Source of the DNA: UBA668 sp046086305
GTDB taxonomy: Bacteria > Actinomycetota > Acidimicrobiia > Acidimicrobiales > Ilumatobacteraceae
Direction of reading: 5' to 3'
DNA length: 10,172 nt
Assembly (NCBI GenBank): GCA_046086305.1
Contig: JBJSXI010000013.1
Coordinates: 1 to 10,172 of the forward strand
Shown: positions 1 to 9,057 of the stretch, piece by piece
Numbering within the stretch: position 1 is the first letter of the stretch
Layout: every line of letters begins with the position of its first letter
Position numbers and translations under genes: made by a program
Notes under the pieces: generated by a model
What the model was told of the DNA's origin: nothing
The model's database searches: none
What the model saw: only the letters and a program-made list of their open reading frames with translations

Positions 1-230
1 TCGGCACGGTGCTGGCTGCCGCCTACCTGCTGTGGCTCTACCAGCGCACCGCGTTCGGACAGCCGAACCCCGAGTTCGCCGGGCACGGCCACGACGACCT
101 GCACGATGTCGGCACCTACGAGTGGATCGCCTGGACGCCCCTGCTCGTGGCGATCGTCGTGTTCGGCGTCTACCCGCAGTTGATGTTCAAGGTCATGGAC
201 CCCGCTGTCACCAACTTGTTCGGACGCTGA
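1..230 (+). CDS. nuoM: NADH-quinone oxidoreductase subunit M, C-terminal end (partial)
   Basis: This is the last ~75 residues of an antiporter-like membrane subunit of complex I; the 5' part lies outside the window and the reading frame enters at base 3. The visible end contains a membrane segment (AAYLLWLYQRTAFG), a hydrophilic loop rich in His and Asp, then a final hydrophobic helix (WTPLLVAIVVFGVYPQ) and a short polar tail ending FGR. This helix-loop-helix end with a 'GVYP' turn is typical of NuoM. NuoM is one of the proton-pumping subunits in the membrane arm. Assignment to M rather than L rests mainly on the gene directly downstream being nuoN, in the conserved order nuoL-nuoM-nuoN. The stop codon is 3 bases before the nuoN ATG, so the two are translationally coupled in one operon. 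Confidence 0.9.
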   Translation, partial: GTVLAAAYLLWLYQRTAFGQPNPEFAGHGHDDLHDVGTYEWIAWTPLLVAIVVFGVYPQLMFKVMDPAVTNLFGR

Positions 231-233
231 CCG

Positions 234-1751
234 ATGCTCGCGTCGACACTGCCCGAGTTCGTCACCCCGACGATCGATTACCACGCGCTCGCGCCTGAGA
301 TCATCCTCGCCGCGGGTCTGTGCACGGTGCTGCTCGTCGACCTGTTCGTCTCCGAGCGCCGTCGGTGGATCACCGGCTCGCTCACCGGGCTCTTCCTGCT
401 CGCGGCGTTCGTGCCGGTCGTCACCCTCGCGGTGATCGGCGACGACATGCGCAGCATGTTCGACGGGCGGTACGTGATCGACGAGTTCGCCCTCGCGCTC
501 AAGGCCCTCTTCCTCCTCGCCGGCTATGTCGTCGTGCTCCTCAGTACCAACGAGATGGAGGAGGGGCACTACTACCAGGGCGAGTACTACGTCCTGCTGC
601 TGACGAGCGTGCTCGGCATGGTGATGATGGCGAGCTCGCGCGACCTCGTGAGCGTCTTCGTCGCCCTCGAGTTCCTGTCGATCCCCGCGTACATGATGGC
701 GGCGTGGCGCAAGCGTGATGCGCGCAGCAACGAGGCGGGTGTGAAGTACTACCTGCTCGGCGTGTTCGCCAGTGGCGTGCTGCTGTACGGCATGAGCCTG
801 CTGTACGGCATCGCGGGCAGCACCCGACTCAGCGACATCGGAGCGGCCGTCGACATCGTGTCGGGAGCCGAGGGTGTCGGTCTGTCGGTCGTGGCCGTCG
901 TGTTCGTCCTCGTCGGCTTCGCGTTCAAGGTGAGCGCGGTGCCGTTCCACACGTGGGCGCCCGACACCTACGAGGGTGCACCCACGCCGGTCACCGCGTT
1001 CTTGAGCGTCGCGTCGAAGGCCGCCGGATTCATCGGCATCGTCGTCATGGTCTATCTGGCCTTCCCCGATGCCGACGATGTGTACGGCCCGCTGATGTGG
1101 GTGCTCGCCGCACTGACCATGACGGTGGGCAACCTGCTCGCGCTGCGGCAGACCAACATCGTGCGCATGCTGGCGTACTCGAGTGTCAGCCAAGGCGGCT
1201 TCATCCTCATGCCGCTCGCCGTCGCCGGCACGGCGGGTGCATCGGAGGCGGCGCTGAAGGCCGTCGTCGTGTACCTGCTCATCTATGCGGCCACGAACCT
1301 CGGCGCCTTCGCCGTGGTGATCGGTGTGTCGCGCACGACTCGCAGCGGTGAGATCAGCAGTTTCGGCGGACTCTTCCAGTACGCGCCCGGCCTCACCGTA
1401 CTGATGACGCTGTTCCTCGCGTCGCTCGCCGGTATCCCGCCCCTCGGTGGCTGGTACGCGAAGTTTGGTGCGTTCCGCGCCGTCGTTGATGCCGGCGGTG
1501 GCTGGGGCTACAGCATCGCCGTGATCGGTGCGGTCAACGCCGTGATCGCGACGGCGTACTACATCACGGTCATGCGCGAGATGTGGATGAAGCCGGTGCC
1601 CGAGGGCACGCCGACGCGGACCGATGTGCCGGCGCCGGTGTGGGCATCACTCGCGCTGTGCGCGGGTGGCACCGTCGTCATGGGTGTGCTGCCCGGTCTC
1701 GTCGCCCGTTTCGGCGATCTGGCCGATCTGACCGGTGCTGTCGGACGCTGA
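234..1751 (+). CDS. nuoN: NADH-quinone oxidoreductase subunit N
   Basis: This is a complete 505-residue polytopic membrane protein, close to the usual 480-500 residues of NuoN, with about 14 predicted membrane helices along its whole length. It is the antiporter-like subunit at the proximal end of the complex I membrane arm and takes part in proton translocation coupled to quinone reduction. The proton-antiporter signature is clear: 'FAFKVSAVPFHTWAPDTYEG' around residues 229-248. The key charged residues expected for the proton path are present: E146 in 'LEFLSIPAY', K232, K262 in 'SVASKAAGF' and K410 in 'GGWYAKFGAF'. These match E. coli E133, K217, K247 and K395 by motif context. The ATG lies 3 bases after the nuoM stop with no clear ribosome binding site, so coupling is expected. 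The 3' end overlaps the next gene by 17 bases. Nothing suggests a defect. Confidence 0.97.
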   Translation: MLASTLPEFVTPTIDYHALAPEIILAAGLCTVLLVDLFVSERRRWITGSLTGLFLLAAFVPVVTLAVIGDDMRSMFDGRYVIDEFALALKALFLLAGYVVVLLSTNEMEEGHYYQGEYYVLLLTSVLGMVMMASSRDLVSVFVALEFLSIPAYMMAAWRKRDARSNEAGVKYYLLGVFASGVLLYGMSLLYGIAGSTRLSDIGAAVDIVSGAEGVGLSVVAVVFVLVGFAFKVSAVPFHTWAPDTYEGAPTPVTAFLSVASKAAGFIGIVVMVYLAFPDADDVYGPLMWVLAALTMTVGNLLALRQTNIVRMLAYSSVSQGGFILMPLAVAGTAGASEAALKAVVVYLLIYAATNLGAFAVVIGVSRTTRSGEISSFGGLFQYAPGLTVLMTLFLASLAGIPPLGGWYAKFGAFRAVVDAGGGWGYSIAVIGAVNAVIATAYYITVMREMWMKPVPEGTPTRTDVPAPVWASLALCAGGTVVMGVLPGLVARFGDLADLTGAVGR

Positions 1752-2760
1752 GCCGATCGTCCGTCGGCTCGCTGGTCTGCAGGAGTCGCTCGGGCGTCCA
1801 CTGCGCTTCGACGAGTACCTCGACTGCGTGCTCTACGGCCCCGAGGGGTTCTACGCAGTCGGCGGGCGTGCGGGTCGACGCGGCGACTTCCTCACCGCCC
1901 CCGAGGTCGGGCCGCTGTTCGGTGCGGTGGTGGCGCGCTGGATCGACGGCGAGTTCGAGCGTCTCGGCCGGCCCGACGAGTTCCGCGTCATCGAGGTCGG
2001 CGCCGGTCCGGGCACCCTCGCCCGTGCCGTGTTGGCCGCCGCACCGCACTGGTCGGGTCGATATGTGACGGTGGAGCGGTCATCCGTGCAGCGTGCCGGT
2101 CACCCCGACGGCGCCGTCGCGCTCGATGCGTTGCCCGCCGAGCCGATCGTCGGAGTCGTCATCGCCAACGAACTGCTCGACAATCTCCCGTTCCGCCTCG
2201 CGGTGGTCGACGGCGGCTGGCGGGAGGCACATGTGCGGGTCGAACCTTCCGGTGCCCTCGTCGAGCTGCTGCTTCCCGCCCCCGACGAGTGGGCATCCCT
2301 GCCGGACGCGGCGCACGGGGCGCGCCTACCGGTGCAGTCGACCGCAGCCGCATGGGTCGCCGATGTGGTCGGCCGACTGAAGGCGGGTTCGCTCGTCGTC
2401 CTCGACTACTGCTCGGCGACGACCGCCGAACTCGCGCGCACCGAGTGGCGACGTTGGCTGCGTACCTATCGAGGCCATGAGCGCGGCACGCACTACCTGC
2501 GCGACCCGGGGCATCAGGACATCACGGTGCAGGTGTGCATCGACCAGCTCGCGTCCCCGGATGCCGTGCGGACTCAGGCCCAGTTCCTCCTGCGGTGGGG
2601 GATCGACGAGCTCGTCGCCGAGGGTCGACGCGAGTGGGAGCGACTGGCGGCCACCCCCGATCTGCATGCCCTGCGGATGCGCAGCCGCGTCCGCGAGGCC
2701 GAGAGCCTGCTCGACCCCGACGGACTCGGCGGATTCACCGTGCTCGAGTGGCGTCGCTGA
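1735..2760 (+). CDS. SAM-dependent methyltransferase, MidA/NDUFAF7 family
   Basis: This is a 341-residue class I methyltransferase of the MidA/NDUFAF7 family (COG1565, Methyltransf_28). Family hallmarks appear in order: an N-terminal 'FDEYLDCVLYGPEGFY' (residues ~25-40), 'GDFLTAPEVGPLFG' (50-63), the SAM-binding glycine loop 'VIEVGAGPGT' (85-94), and 'ANELLDNLPFRLA' (144-156), the family's NExxDxxP segment. In mitochondria NDUFAF7 dimethylates an arginine of the NDUFS2 subunit (bacterial NuoD) during complex I assembly. The GTG start at 1735 lies inside nuoN, a 17-base overlap in another frame. It leaves a short leader before the conserved N-terminal motif, so it is the best start visible, although no Shine-Dalgarno sequence is seen. 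The overlap implies co-transcription and translational coupling with the nuo operon, which suggests, but does not prove, a complex I substrate. The family call is secure; the substrate is inferred. Confidence 0.9.
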   Translation: MLSDAEPIVRRLAGLQESLGRPLRFDEYLDCVLYGPEGFYAVGGRAGRRGDFLTAPEVGPLFGAVVARWIDGEFERLGRPDEFRVIEVGAGPGTLARAVLAAAPHWSGRYVTVERSSVQRAGHPDGAVALDALPAEPIVGVVIANELLDNLPFRLAVVDGGWREAHVRVEPSGALVELLLPAPDEWASLPDAAHGARLPVQSTAAAWVADVVGRLKAGSLVVLDYCSATTAELARTEWRRWLRTYRGHERGTHYLRDPGHQDITVQVCIDQLASPDAVRTQAQFLLRWGIDELVAEGRREWERLAATPDLHALRMRSRVREAESLLDPDGLGGFTVLEWRR

Positions 2761-2804
2761 GCACGGTGGGTCGCCCAACAGGCCCCTCGGGGGGTCGGTG
2801 CGGC

Positions 2805-2810
2805 TACCGT
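2805..2810 (+). promoter_or_regulatory. Putative -10 box of kup (leaderless transcript)
   Basis: The box TACCGT, in the context CGGCTACCGT, ends 8 bases before the kup GTG start. A transcript started 7-9 bases downstream would begin at or next to the start codon. No convincing -35 element or Shine-Dalgarno sequence is seen. The same CGGCTACC context precedes the GNAT gene at 9713-9718. Support comes from recurrence within the window, not from any measured start site. Confidence 0.4.
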
Positions 2811-2818
2811 GGCGCCCG

Positions 2819-4693
2819 GTGACGCACTCGGGATCCGCACGCGCCGGCCAGCGCGCCCTGGTGCTCGGCGCACTCGGCGTCGTGTACGGCGACATCGGGA
2901 CGAGCCCGCTCTACGCCTTCAAGGAAGCGTTCACCGAAAAGACCCACGAGCTCACTGTCGACCGGGTGAACATCTACGGCGTCTGCTCGCTCGCCTTCTG
3001 GGCGCTCGTCCTGATCATCTCGGTGAAGTACCTGATGTTCGTGATGCGCGCCGACAACAACGGTGAGGGTGGCATCCTCGCGCTGACGAGTCTCGTGATG
3101 AAGCGGCGCGCCGATGTCGCAAAGGCTGGTGCACTGGTCGCCCTCGGAGTGTTCGGGACGGCGCTGCTCTACGGCGACGGCATCATCACCCCGGCGATCT
3201 CGGTGCTCAGCGCGGTCGAAGGCCTCGGCCGCGTGTCGCCGTCGCTCGATGCGTGGGTCGTGCCGATCGCCGTCGTGATCCTGATCGGCCTGTTCTCCGT
3301 GCAGCGTCGTGGTACCACCTCGGTGGGCCGCGTGTTCGGTCCGGTCATGGTGGTGTGGTTCTCGGTGCTCGCCGTCCTGGGAGTGCGCCAGATCCTCCTC
3401 GAGCCGGGCATCATCGCCTCGGTCAATCCGATCTACGCCGTGCGCTTCTTCGCCTACGAGTCGAAGCTGGCCTTCCTGTCACTCGGGTCGATCTTCCTCG
3501 TCGTCACCGGTGGTGAAGCCCTCTACGCCGACATGGGCCACTTCGGTCGACGTCCGATCATGTTCGGTTGGTACGGGCTCGTTCTGCCGGCGCTGTTGTT
3601 GAACTACTGGGGGCAGGGTGCGCTCCTGCTCCGGCAGCCCGAGGCCGTGGAGGCCGTCTTCTTCTCCCTCGCACCCCAGTCACTCGCGCTGCCTCTTACT
3701 GCGCTGGCGACGATGGCAACGATCATCGCGTCGCAGGCGCTCATCTCAGGTGTGTTCAGCCTCACCCAGCAGGCCGTGCAACTCGATTACCTGCCGCGTA
3801 TCCGCATCCTGCACACCTCGCACGAACACTCCGGTCAGATCTACGTGCCGCTCGTGAACTGGGCCTTGATGATCGCGTGCGTCGGTCTCGTCTTCGGATT
3901 CCGTACGTCGAGCAATCTCGCCGCCGCCTACGGCATCGCGGTGACGATGACGATGGCGATCACCACCTTGATCTTCTTCAGGGTCCTCACCGACCGCTGG
4001 GACTGGCCGCGGTGGAGGGCCTTCCTCGTGTGCGTCCCGATGATCGTCGTCGAGGCCGGATTCCTCGGGGCGAACCTGCCGAAGATCCCTCACGGTGGGT
4101 GGTTCGCCCTCGGCGTCGGCGCACTGCTGATGCTGCAGATGGCCACCTGGCGTCGTGGTCGCCAACTCGTCTCGGCACGGATCGGACGTGGCGCGCACCA
4201 GCTCAGTTCGGTGCTCACCGAGCACGCCGACGCAAAGCGGGTCAGTGGCACCGGTGTCTTCCTGTTCAAGGACCTCGGTCAGGCACCCCCGGCGCTGATC
4301 AACAATCTCGAGCACAACAAGGTGCTGCACCGCACCACGATCATCGTGTCGGTCGACACTGCCGATGCACCGCGGGTCGATCCCGCCGATCGGGCGACCG
4401 TCACGCGGGTCGAGCCTGGGGTGTTCCAAGTGCTCCTCGAGTACGGGTTCATGGAGGACCCCGATGTGCCGGCCGCGCTCGCCGCACTCGACGTGCGTGG
4501 TCTCGACTTCGACCCCGACGACGTCACCTACTTCATCGGCCGCGAGTCGATCGTCGCTGGCAAGGCGCCGGGTATGAACCCTCTCGCCGAGCACTTGTTC
4601 GTGTGGCTGAACCGGGGCGCCGACAGTGCCGTGCGGTTCTTCAACCTGCCCGACGACAGGGTGTTCGAGGTCGGGTCGCGCGTCGAGATCTGA
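2819..4693 (+). CDS. kup: Potassium uptake protein, KUP/HAK/KT family
   Basis: This is a 624-residue potassium/proton symporter of the inner membrane; the length matches the family (about 620-630). The N-terminal signature 'GVVYGDIGTSPLYAF' (residues ~20-34, with D25) is diagnostic. It is followed by 'RADNNGEGGILAL' (~78-90) and 'LLYGDGIITPAISVLSAVEG' (~116-135, with D120), both conserved in KUP transporters. About 12 membrane helices fill residues ~14-450, and a hydrophilic cytoplasmic C-terminal domain of about 170 residues begins after 'WRRGRQLVSARIGRG'. The open frame extends far upstream, but that part overlaps the methyltransferase gene in another frame and is a shadow. GTG 2819 puts 16 residues before the first conserved glycine, as in known KUP proteins, and sits 8 bases after a -10-like box. 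GTG 2798 is a less likely alternative. The gene probably has its own promoter rather than belonging to the nuo operon. Confidence 0.95.
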   Translation: MTHSGSARAGQRALVLGALGVVYGDIGTSPLYAFKEAFTEKTHELTVDRVNIYGVCSLAFWALVLIISVKYLMFVMRADNNGEGGILALTSLVMKRRADVAKAGALVALGVFGTALLYGDGIITPAISVLSAVEGLGRVSPSLDAWVVPIAVVILIGLFSVQRRGTTSVGRVFGPVMVVWFSVLAVLGVRQILLEPGIIASVNPIYAVRFFAYESKLAFLSLGSIFLVVTGGEALYADMGHFGRRPIMFGWYGLVLPALLLNYWGQGALLLRQPEAVEAVFFSLAPQSLALPLTALATMATIIASQALISGVFSLTQQAVQLDYLPRIRILHTSHEHSGQIYVPLVNWALMIACVGLVFGFRTSSNLAAAYGIAVTMTMAITTLIFFRVLTDRWDWPRWRAFLVCVPMIVVEAGFLGANLPKIPHGGWFALGVGALLMLQMATWRRGRQLVSARIGRGAHQLSSVLTEHADAKRVSGTGVFLFKDLGQAPPALINNLEHNKVLHRTTIIVSVDTADAPRVDPADRATVTRVEPGVFQVLLEYGFMEDPDVPAALAALDVRGLDFDPDDVTYFIGRESIVAGKAPGMNPLAEHLFVWLNRGADSAVRFFNLPDDRVFEVGSRVEI

Positions 4694-4709
4694 CCGCAAG
4701 GCATCGCGC

Positions 4710-4715
4710 TAACCT
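4710..4715 (+). promoter_or_regulatory. Putative -10 box of acs
   Basis: TAACCT, in the context CGCTAACCT, lies in the 43-base gap between kup and acs. It matches the GCTAnCnT pattern seen before other genes here. Transcription starting about 7 bases downstream would leave a leader of roughly 14 bases before ATG 4737, just long enough to carry the G-rich GGGGG run at 4724-4728. Confidence 0.35.
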
Positions 4716-4736
4716 CACCCGCCGGGGGTGCACGAC

Positions 4737-6686
<1,950 letters not shown>

Positions 6687-6694
6687 CAGCGTCA

Positions 6695-6727
6695 CTCAAG
6701 ACGCCGGCCCGGTGGCCGATACTTGAG
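6695..6727 (+). repeat. Inverted repeat between acs and the membrane-protein gene
   Basis: CTCAAG (6695-6700) and CTTGAG (6722-6727) form a 6-bp outer stem. Inside it CGGCC (6705-6709) and GGCCG (6714-6718) form a 5-bp stem with a CGGT loop. The element starts 8 bases after the acs stop and ends 2 bases before the next start, and it overlaps the putative -10 box at 6718-6723. It could be a weak terminator for acs, an operator for the downstream gene, or chance in GC-rich DNA. No U-rich tail follows. Confidence 0.35.
6718..6723 (+). promoter_or_regulatory. Putative -10 box of the 6730 gene (leaderless transcript)
   Basis: GATACT ends 6 bases before GTG 6730, so a transcript would start at the GTG itself. 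It matches the TATAAT-type consensus better than the other boxes in the window. No ribosome binding site is visible upstream of the GTG, which fits leaderless translation. A -35 element is not evident. Confidence 0.42.
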
Positions 6728-6729
6728 AC

Positions 6730-8523
6730 GTGGCTTCCGATGACCACGTCGACGACGATCGCCCCGACGACCCCTTGCGCGCGCTCGACGCGGCGGGTCG
6801 TCTGCTCGGCGAACCTCTGCTCGCTGGCCCGTCGACGACCAGTGGCGATGCCCTCGATCTCCTCGTTGCGGCGACGGCGACGTCGTGGCCCGATCCGCGA
6901 CTCGACGATGCGCAGCCGAGTGCCGAGGTCGCGGCCGAACTGGCGCGGCTCGCCCGCGTCGACGAGGTGAGTGACGGTGCACCCGTCGGGGTCGACGTGT
7001 CGTCGCCCGATCCGACGGTGCCCGATCCGACGGTGCTCGATTCGACCGTGCTCGATCCGACCGTGCCGACGTCGACGGGTGCCGGCCCGGTCCTGGCTCC
7101 GTCGGCGCCGCGGCCAGCACCCCGACCGACGGTGACGACACCGTTCCCGGGTACGCCGACGACCCCACCGCGCCGTCGTCGCGGACGTCTGCGGCGACTG
7201 CTCGGTCGATTCGTCTCGCTGACGATCGTCGCCGCGCTGATCGGGGGAGGGGTGCTCGCATATCGGCACTTCGTGCTCGAGACGCGGTGGTCGGCCGATG
7301 TGCAGCCGCTCGCCGACGAGGTGGCCGCGGCGCGCGGTCTCGCGTTCACCGATTCCGTCGACGTCGTCGAGTTGCCGGTCGCCGACTACGCCGTGCGACT
7401 CGCGACCGTCACGCTCGGACTCACCGACGCCACGGTCGATCAGGTTGCCGGCGAGTGGCGCGCGCTCGGGTTGCTCGACGGTGTGCTCGATCTCGAGCAA
7501 CTCGGCCGGTCGGCACTGCCCGACGCGCCGGCGGTGTACGACCCGGCGACCGGGCAGATCGTCGTCGCTGCGGGGTTGGCCGACGACTTGCGGACCTTCG
7601 CGGTGCAGCGCGCCCTCGCGCTCGCCCTTCTCGACCAGACGTCCGGATGGTCCGACACACGCGAGGGTGCATCGCCCGCCGTCGTGATGGGCACGCGGGC
7701 CCTCGTCGAGTCGGATGCCCTCGAGACCGCCCTGTCGCTCGTGGTCGAGTCGGAACGACTCGCCATCGGCGGCCAACTCCTCGATCTCTACGCCCGCCTC
7801 GGCACGCCACCGCCCGCGTCGCCGTTCGCCACGGCGGTGATCGCCCGGCTCGGTGTGGCGACCTGGCCGGTGTTCCGCGGCGCTGATGCCGCCGAGCGCG
7901 CCGCCCTCGTGTCGCTCGCGCCCGTCGCCGATGCCGATGTGTTCGACCTGCGCCGCCTCGCCGGGCTCCCGCAGGGGACCAGTGCCGTGGGCGCCGATTC
8001 GCGAGGGGTGCTCTACTGGTACCACGTCCTCGCGGCCCGCATCGACGACGATCTCGCATGGCGGACGGCGCTCACCTGGCGGGCCGATGCGGTGACGGTG
8101 ATCCGTACGGTCGATCGGGTGTGTGTGGCTGGCTCGTTCGAGTCGTCGTCGGCCGATCTCGCACCCGGCGCGTTCGCCGCATGGGCCGATGGCTCGCCGG
8201 TCGCCGTGACCCTCGAGACGACCGCCGTCGCCGATGGGGTGCGCATCTCGATCAATGTGTGTGATCCCGGCGCCCGGGTGGTCACCAACGACGGTTCGTC
8301 GCGACTGTCACTCGGCGGGGCACCGCTGCGCAGCGAGCAGTTCCGCCGACTGCGCGAACTGAACCCCGAGCTGTCGTGGGCCCGGCTGGCGTGCATCATC
8401 TCGGTGCCCGATCCGATCAGCCTCGCCGACGAGCGTGGCGTGATCGACGCAGTCGATGGGTGGCCCGCTCCCGCCGCCCACCCGACCGGCGATGTCGCCC
8501 AGCCGGAGTGCGCAGCGCTGTGA
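6730..8523 (+). CDS. Single-pass membrane protein with degenerate metallopeptidase-like outer domain
   Basis: This is a 597-residue protein of unknown function. Residues 1-160 are acidic, then Pro/Thr-rich and apparently disordered, with four tandem PDPTV-like units at 93-112 and an Arg-rich stretch (RRRRGRLRRLLGR) just before a membrane helix at ~161-183. The basic side faces the cytoplasm, so residues ~184-597 should be outside. The outer domain resembles actinobacterial secreted zinc peptidases: 'RALGLLDGVLDLEQL', then 'AVYDPATGQIVV' (Y270), then a helix 'QRALALALLDQ' where such proteins have HELTHALQDQ, then 'ALVESDA' (E327) in place of ALVEGDA. At the active-site position H-E-x-x-H reads R294-A-L-A-L298, so zinc hydrolysis is not expected. 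The C-terminal part has four cysteines (in 'RVCVAG', 'NVCDPG', 'LACIIS', 'PECAAL') that could form two disulfides. The family relation is from memory of motif order and is inference. GTG 6730 sits 6 bases after a -10-like box. Confidence 0.75.
   Translation: MASDDHVDDDRPDDPLRALDAAGRLLGEPLLAGPSTTSGDALDLLVAATATSWPDPRLDDAQPSAEVAAELARLARVDEVSDGAPVGVDVSSPDPTVPDPTVLDSTVLDPTVPTSTGAGPVLAPSAPRPAPRPTVTTPFPGTPTTPPRRRRGRLRRLLGRFVSLTIVAALIGGGVLAYRHFVLETRWSADVQPLADEVAAARGLAFTDSVDVVELPVADYAVRLATVTLGLTDATVDQVAGEWRALGLLDGVLDLEQLGRSALPDAPAVYDPATGQIVVAAGLADDLRTFAVQRALALALLDQTSGWSDTREGASPAVVMGTRALVESDALETALSLVVESERLAIGGQLLDLYARLGTPPPASPFATAVIARLGVATWPVFRGADAAERAALVSLAPVADADVFDLRRLAGLPQGTSAVGADSRGVLYWYHVLAARIDDDLAWRTALTWRADAVTVIRTVDRVCVAGSFESSSADLAPGAFAAWADGSPVAVTLETTAVADGVRISINVCDPGARVVTNDGSSRLSLGGAPLRSEQFRRLRELNPELSWARLACIISVPDPISLADERGVIDAVDGWPAPAAHPTGDVAQPECAAL
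7006..7065 (+). repeat. Four tandem 15-base repeats in the membrane-protein gene
   Basis: Four consecutive copies of a 15-base unit (first copy CCCGATCCGACGGTG) encode PDPTV, PDPTV, LDSTV and LDPTV in frame. The first two copies are identical; the later two differ by a few bases. They lie in the predicted disordered cytoplasmic tail, where copy number could change by slippage without disturbing the fold. Confidence 0.85.
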
Positions 8524-8526
8524 GGG

Positions 8527-9015
8527 TCAGTCGCGGAAGTTGGTGAACTGGAGCGGGATGCCGAGATCGGCACCCTTCAACAGGGCGATCACCGCCTGGA
8601 GATCGTCACGCTTCTTGCCCGTCACGCGCACCGTGTCGCCCTGGGTCTGACTGCTGATCCCCTTGGGTCCGTTGTCCTTGATCGTCCGGTTGATCTCGCG
8701 GGCCTTGTCGGAGCCGATGCCGACCTTGATCGTGACCACCTGGCGGACCGTGTTCTGGGTGGCCTCCTCGACGGTGCCGTAGTCGACGCCCTTCAGCGAC
8801 ACACCGCGCTTGACGAGCCGCTCCTCGAGCAGGAGCCGCAGGGCGGCGAGGCGGTCCTCGCTCACCGAACGCAGGGTCAGCACGAGCTCGTTCTGCTCGA
8901 TCGACGAGTTGGTGTTCTTGAAGTCGAAGCGGGTGGCGAGCTCACGCTGGGCCTGGTCGACCGCGTTGCGCACCTCTTGGCGGTCCACCTCGGAGACGAC
9001 GTCGAAACTGGGCAT
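8527..9015 (-). CDS. yajQ: YajQ family nucleotide-binding protein
   Basis: This is a 162-residue protein, the normal length for YajQ (DUF520), beginning with the characteristic 'MPSFDVVSEVD'. Other family blocks are 'RFDFKNTNSSIE' (~29-40), 'REINRTIKDNGPKGISSQTQGD' broken over ~116-137, 'VRVTGKKRDDLQ' (~139-150) and the C-terminal 'ADLGIPLQFTNFRD'. YajQ proteins have two ferredoxin-like domains and bind nucleotides; a Xanthomonas member is a cyclic di-GMP receptor, but whether this one binds that ligand cannot be seen here. It is cytoplasmic. The stop codon is 3 bases from the stop of the convergent membrane-protein gene. A -10-like TACGCT lies 6 bases before the ATG and there is no Shine-Dalgarno sequence, so the mRNA is probably leaderless. 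It is transcribed divergently from tRNA-Tyr. Confidence 0.96.
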   Translation of the reverse strand: MPSFDVVSEVDRQEVRNAVDQAQRELATRFDFKNTNSSIEQNELVLTLRSVSEDRLAALRLLLEERLVKRGVSLKGVDYGTVEEATQNTVRQVVTIKVGIGSDKAREINRTIKDNGPKGISSQTQGDTVRVTGKKRDDLQAVIALLKGADLGIPLQFTNFRD

Positions 9016-9021
9016 GGGCCA

Positions 9022-9027
9022 AGCGTA
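9022..9027 (-). promoter_or_regulatory. Putative -10 box of yajQ (leaderless transcript)
   Basis: On the minus strand TACGCT, in the context CACTACGCT, ends 6 bases before the yajQ ATG. The 6-base distance is the same as at the 6730 gene. No -35 element is clear. It sits in a 42-base divergent gap shared with tRNA-Tyr. Confidence 0.42.
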
Positions 9028-9037
9028 GTGAAGCCGG

Positions 9038-9043
9038 TAGTCT
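9038..9043 (+). promoter_or_regulatory. Putative -10 box of tRNA-Tyr
   Basis: TAGTCT, in the context CCGGTAGTCT, lies 14 bases before the mature tRNA 5' end. That leaves a leader of about 7 bases for RNase P to remove. It matches the TAnnnT pattern of other units here but has no clear -35 partner. Confidence 0.35.
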
Positions 9044-9057
9044 CTGGAACTGCTGTT

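Noticed and set aside
2781..2795. CCCC/GGGG inverted repeat between the methyltransferase and kup as a terminator
   Set aside because: The stem is only about 4 bp with a 2-base loop and no U-tract, which is not a credible terminator in a G/C-rich spacer.
2477..2818. Upstream extension of the kup reading frame into the methyltransferase gene
   Set aside because: The extra 114 residues are Ser/Cys/Arg-rich and unlike KUP proteins, and they overlap the conserved methyltransferase in another frame. GTG 2819 gives the family's usual N-terminus.
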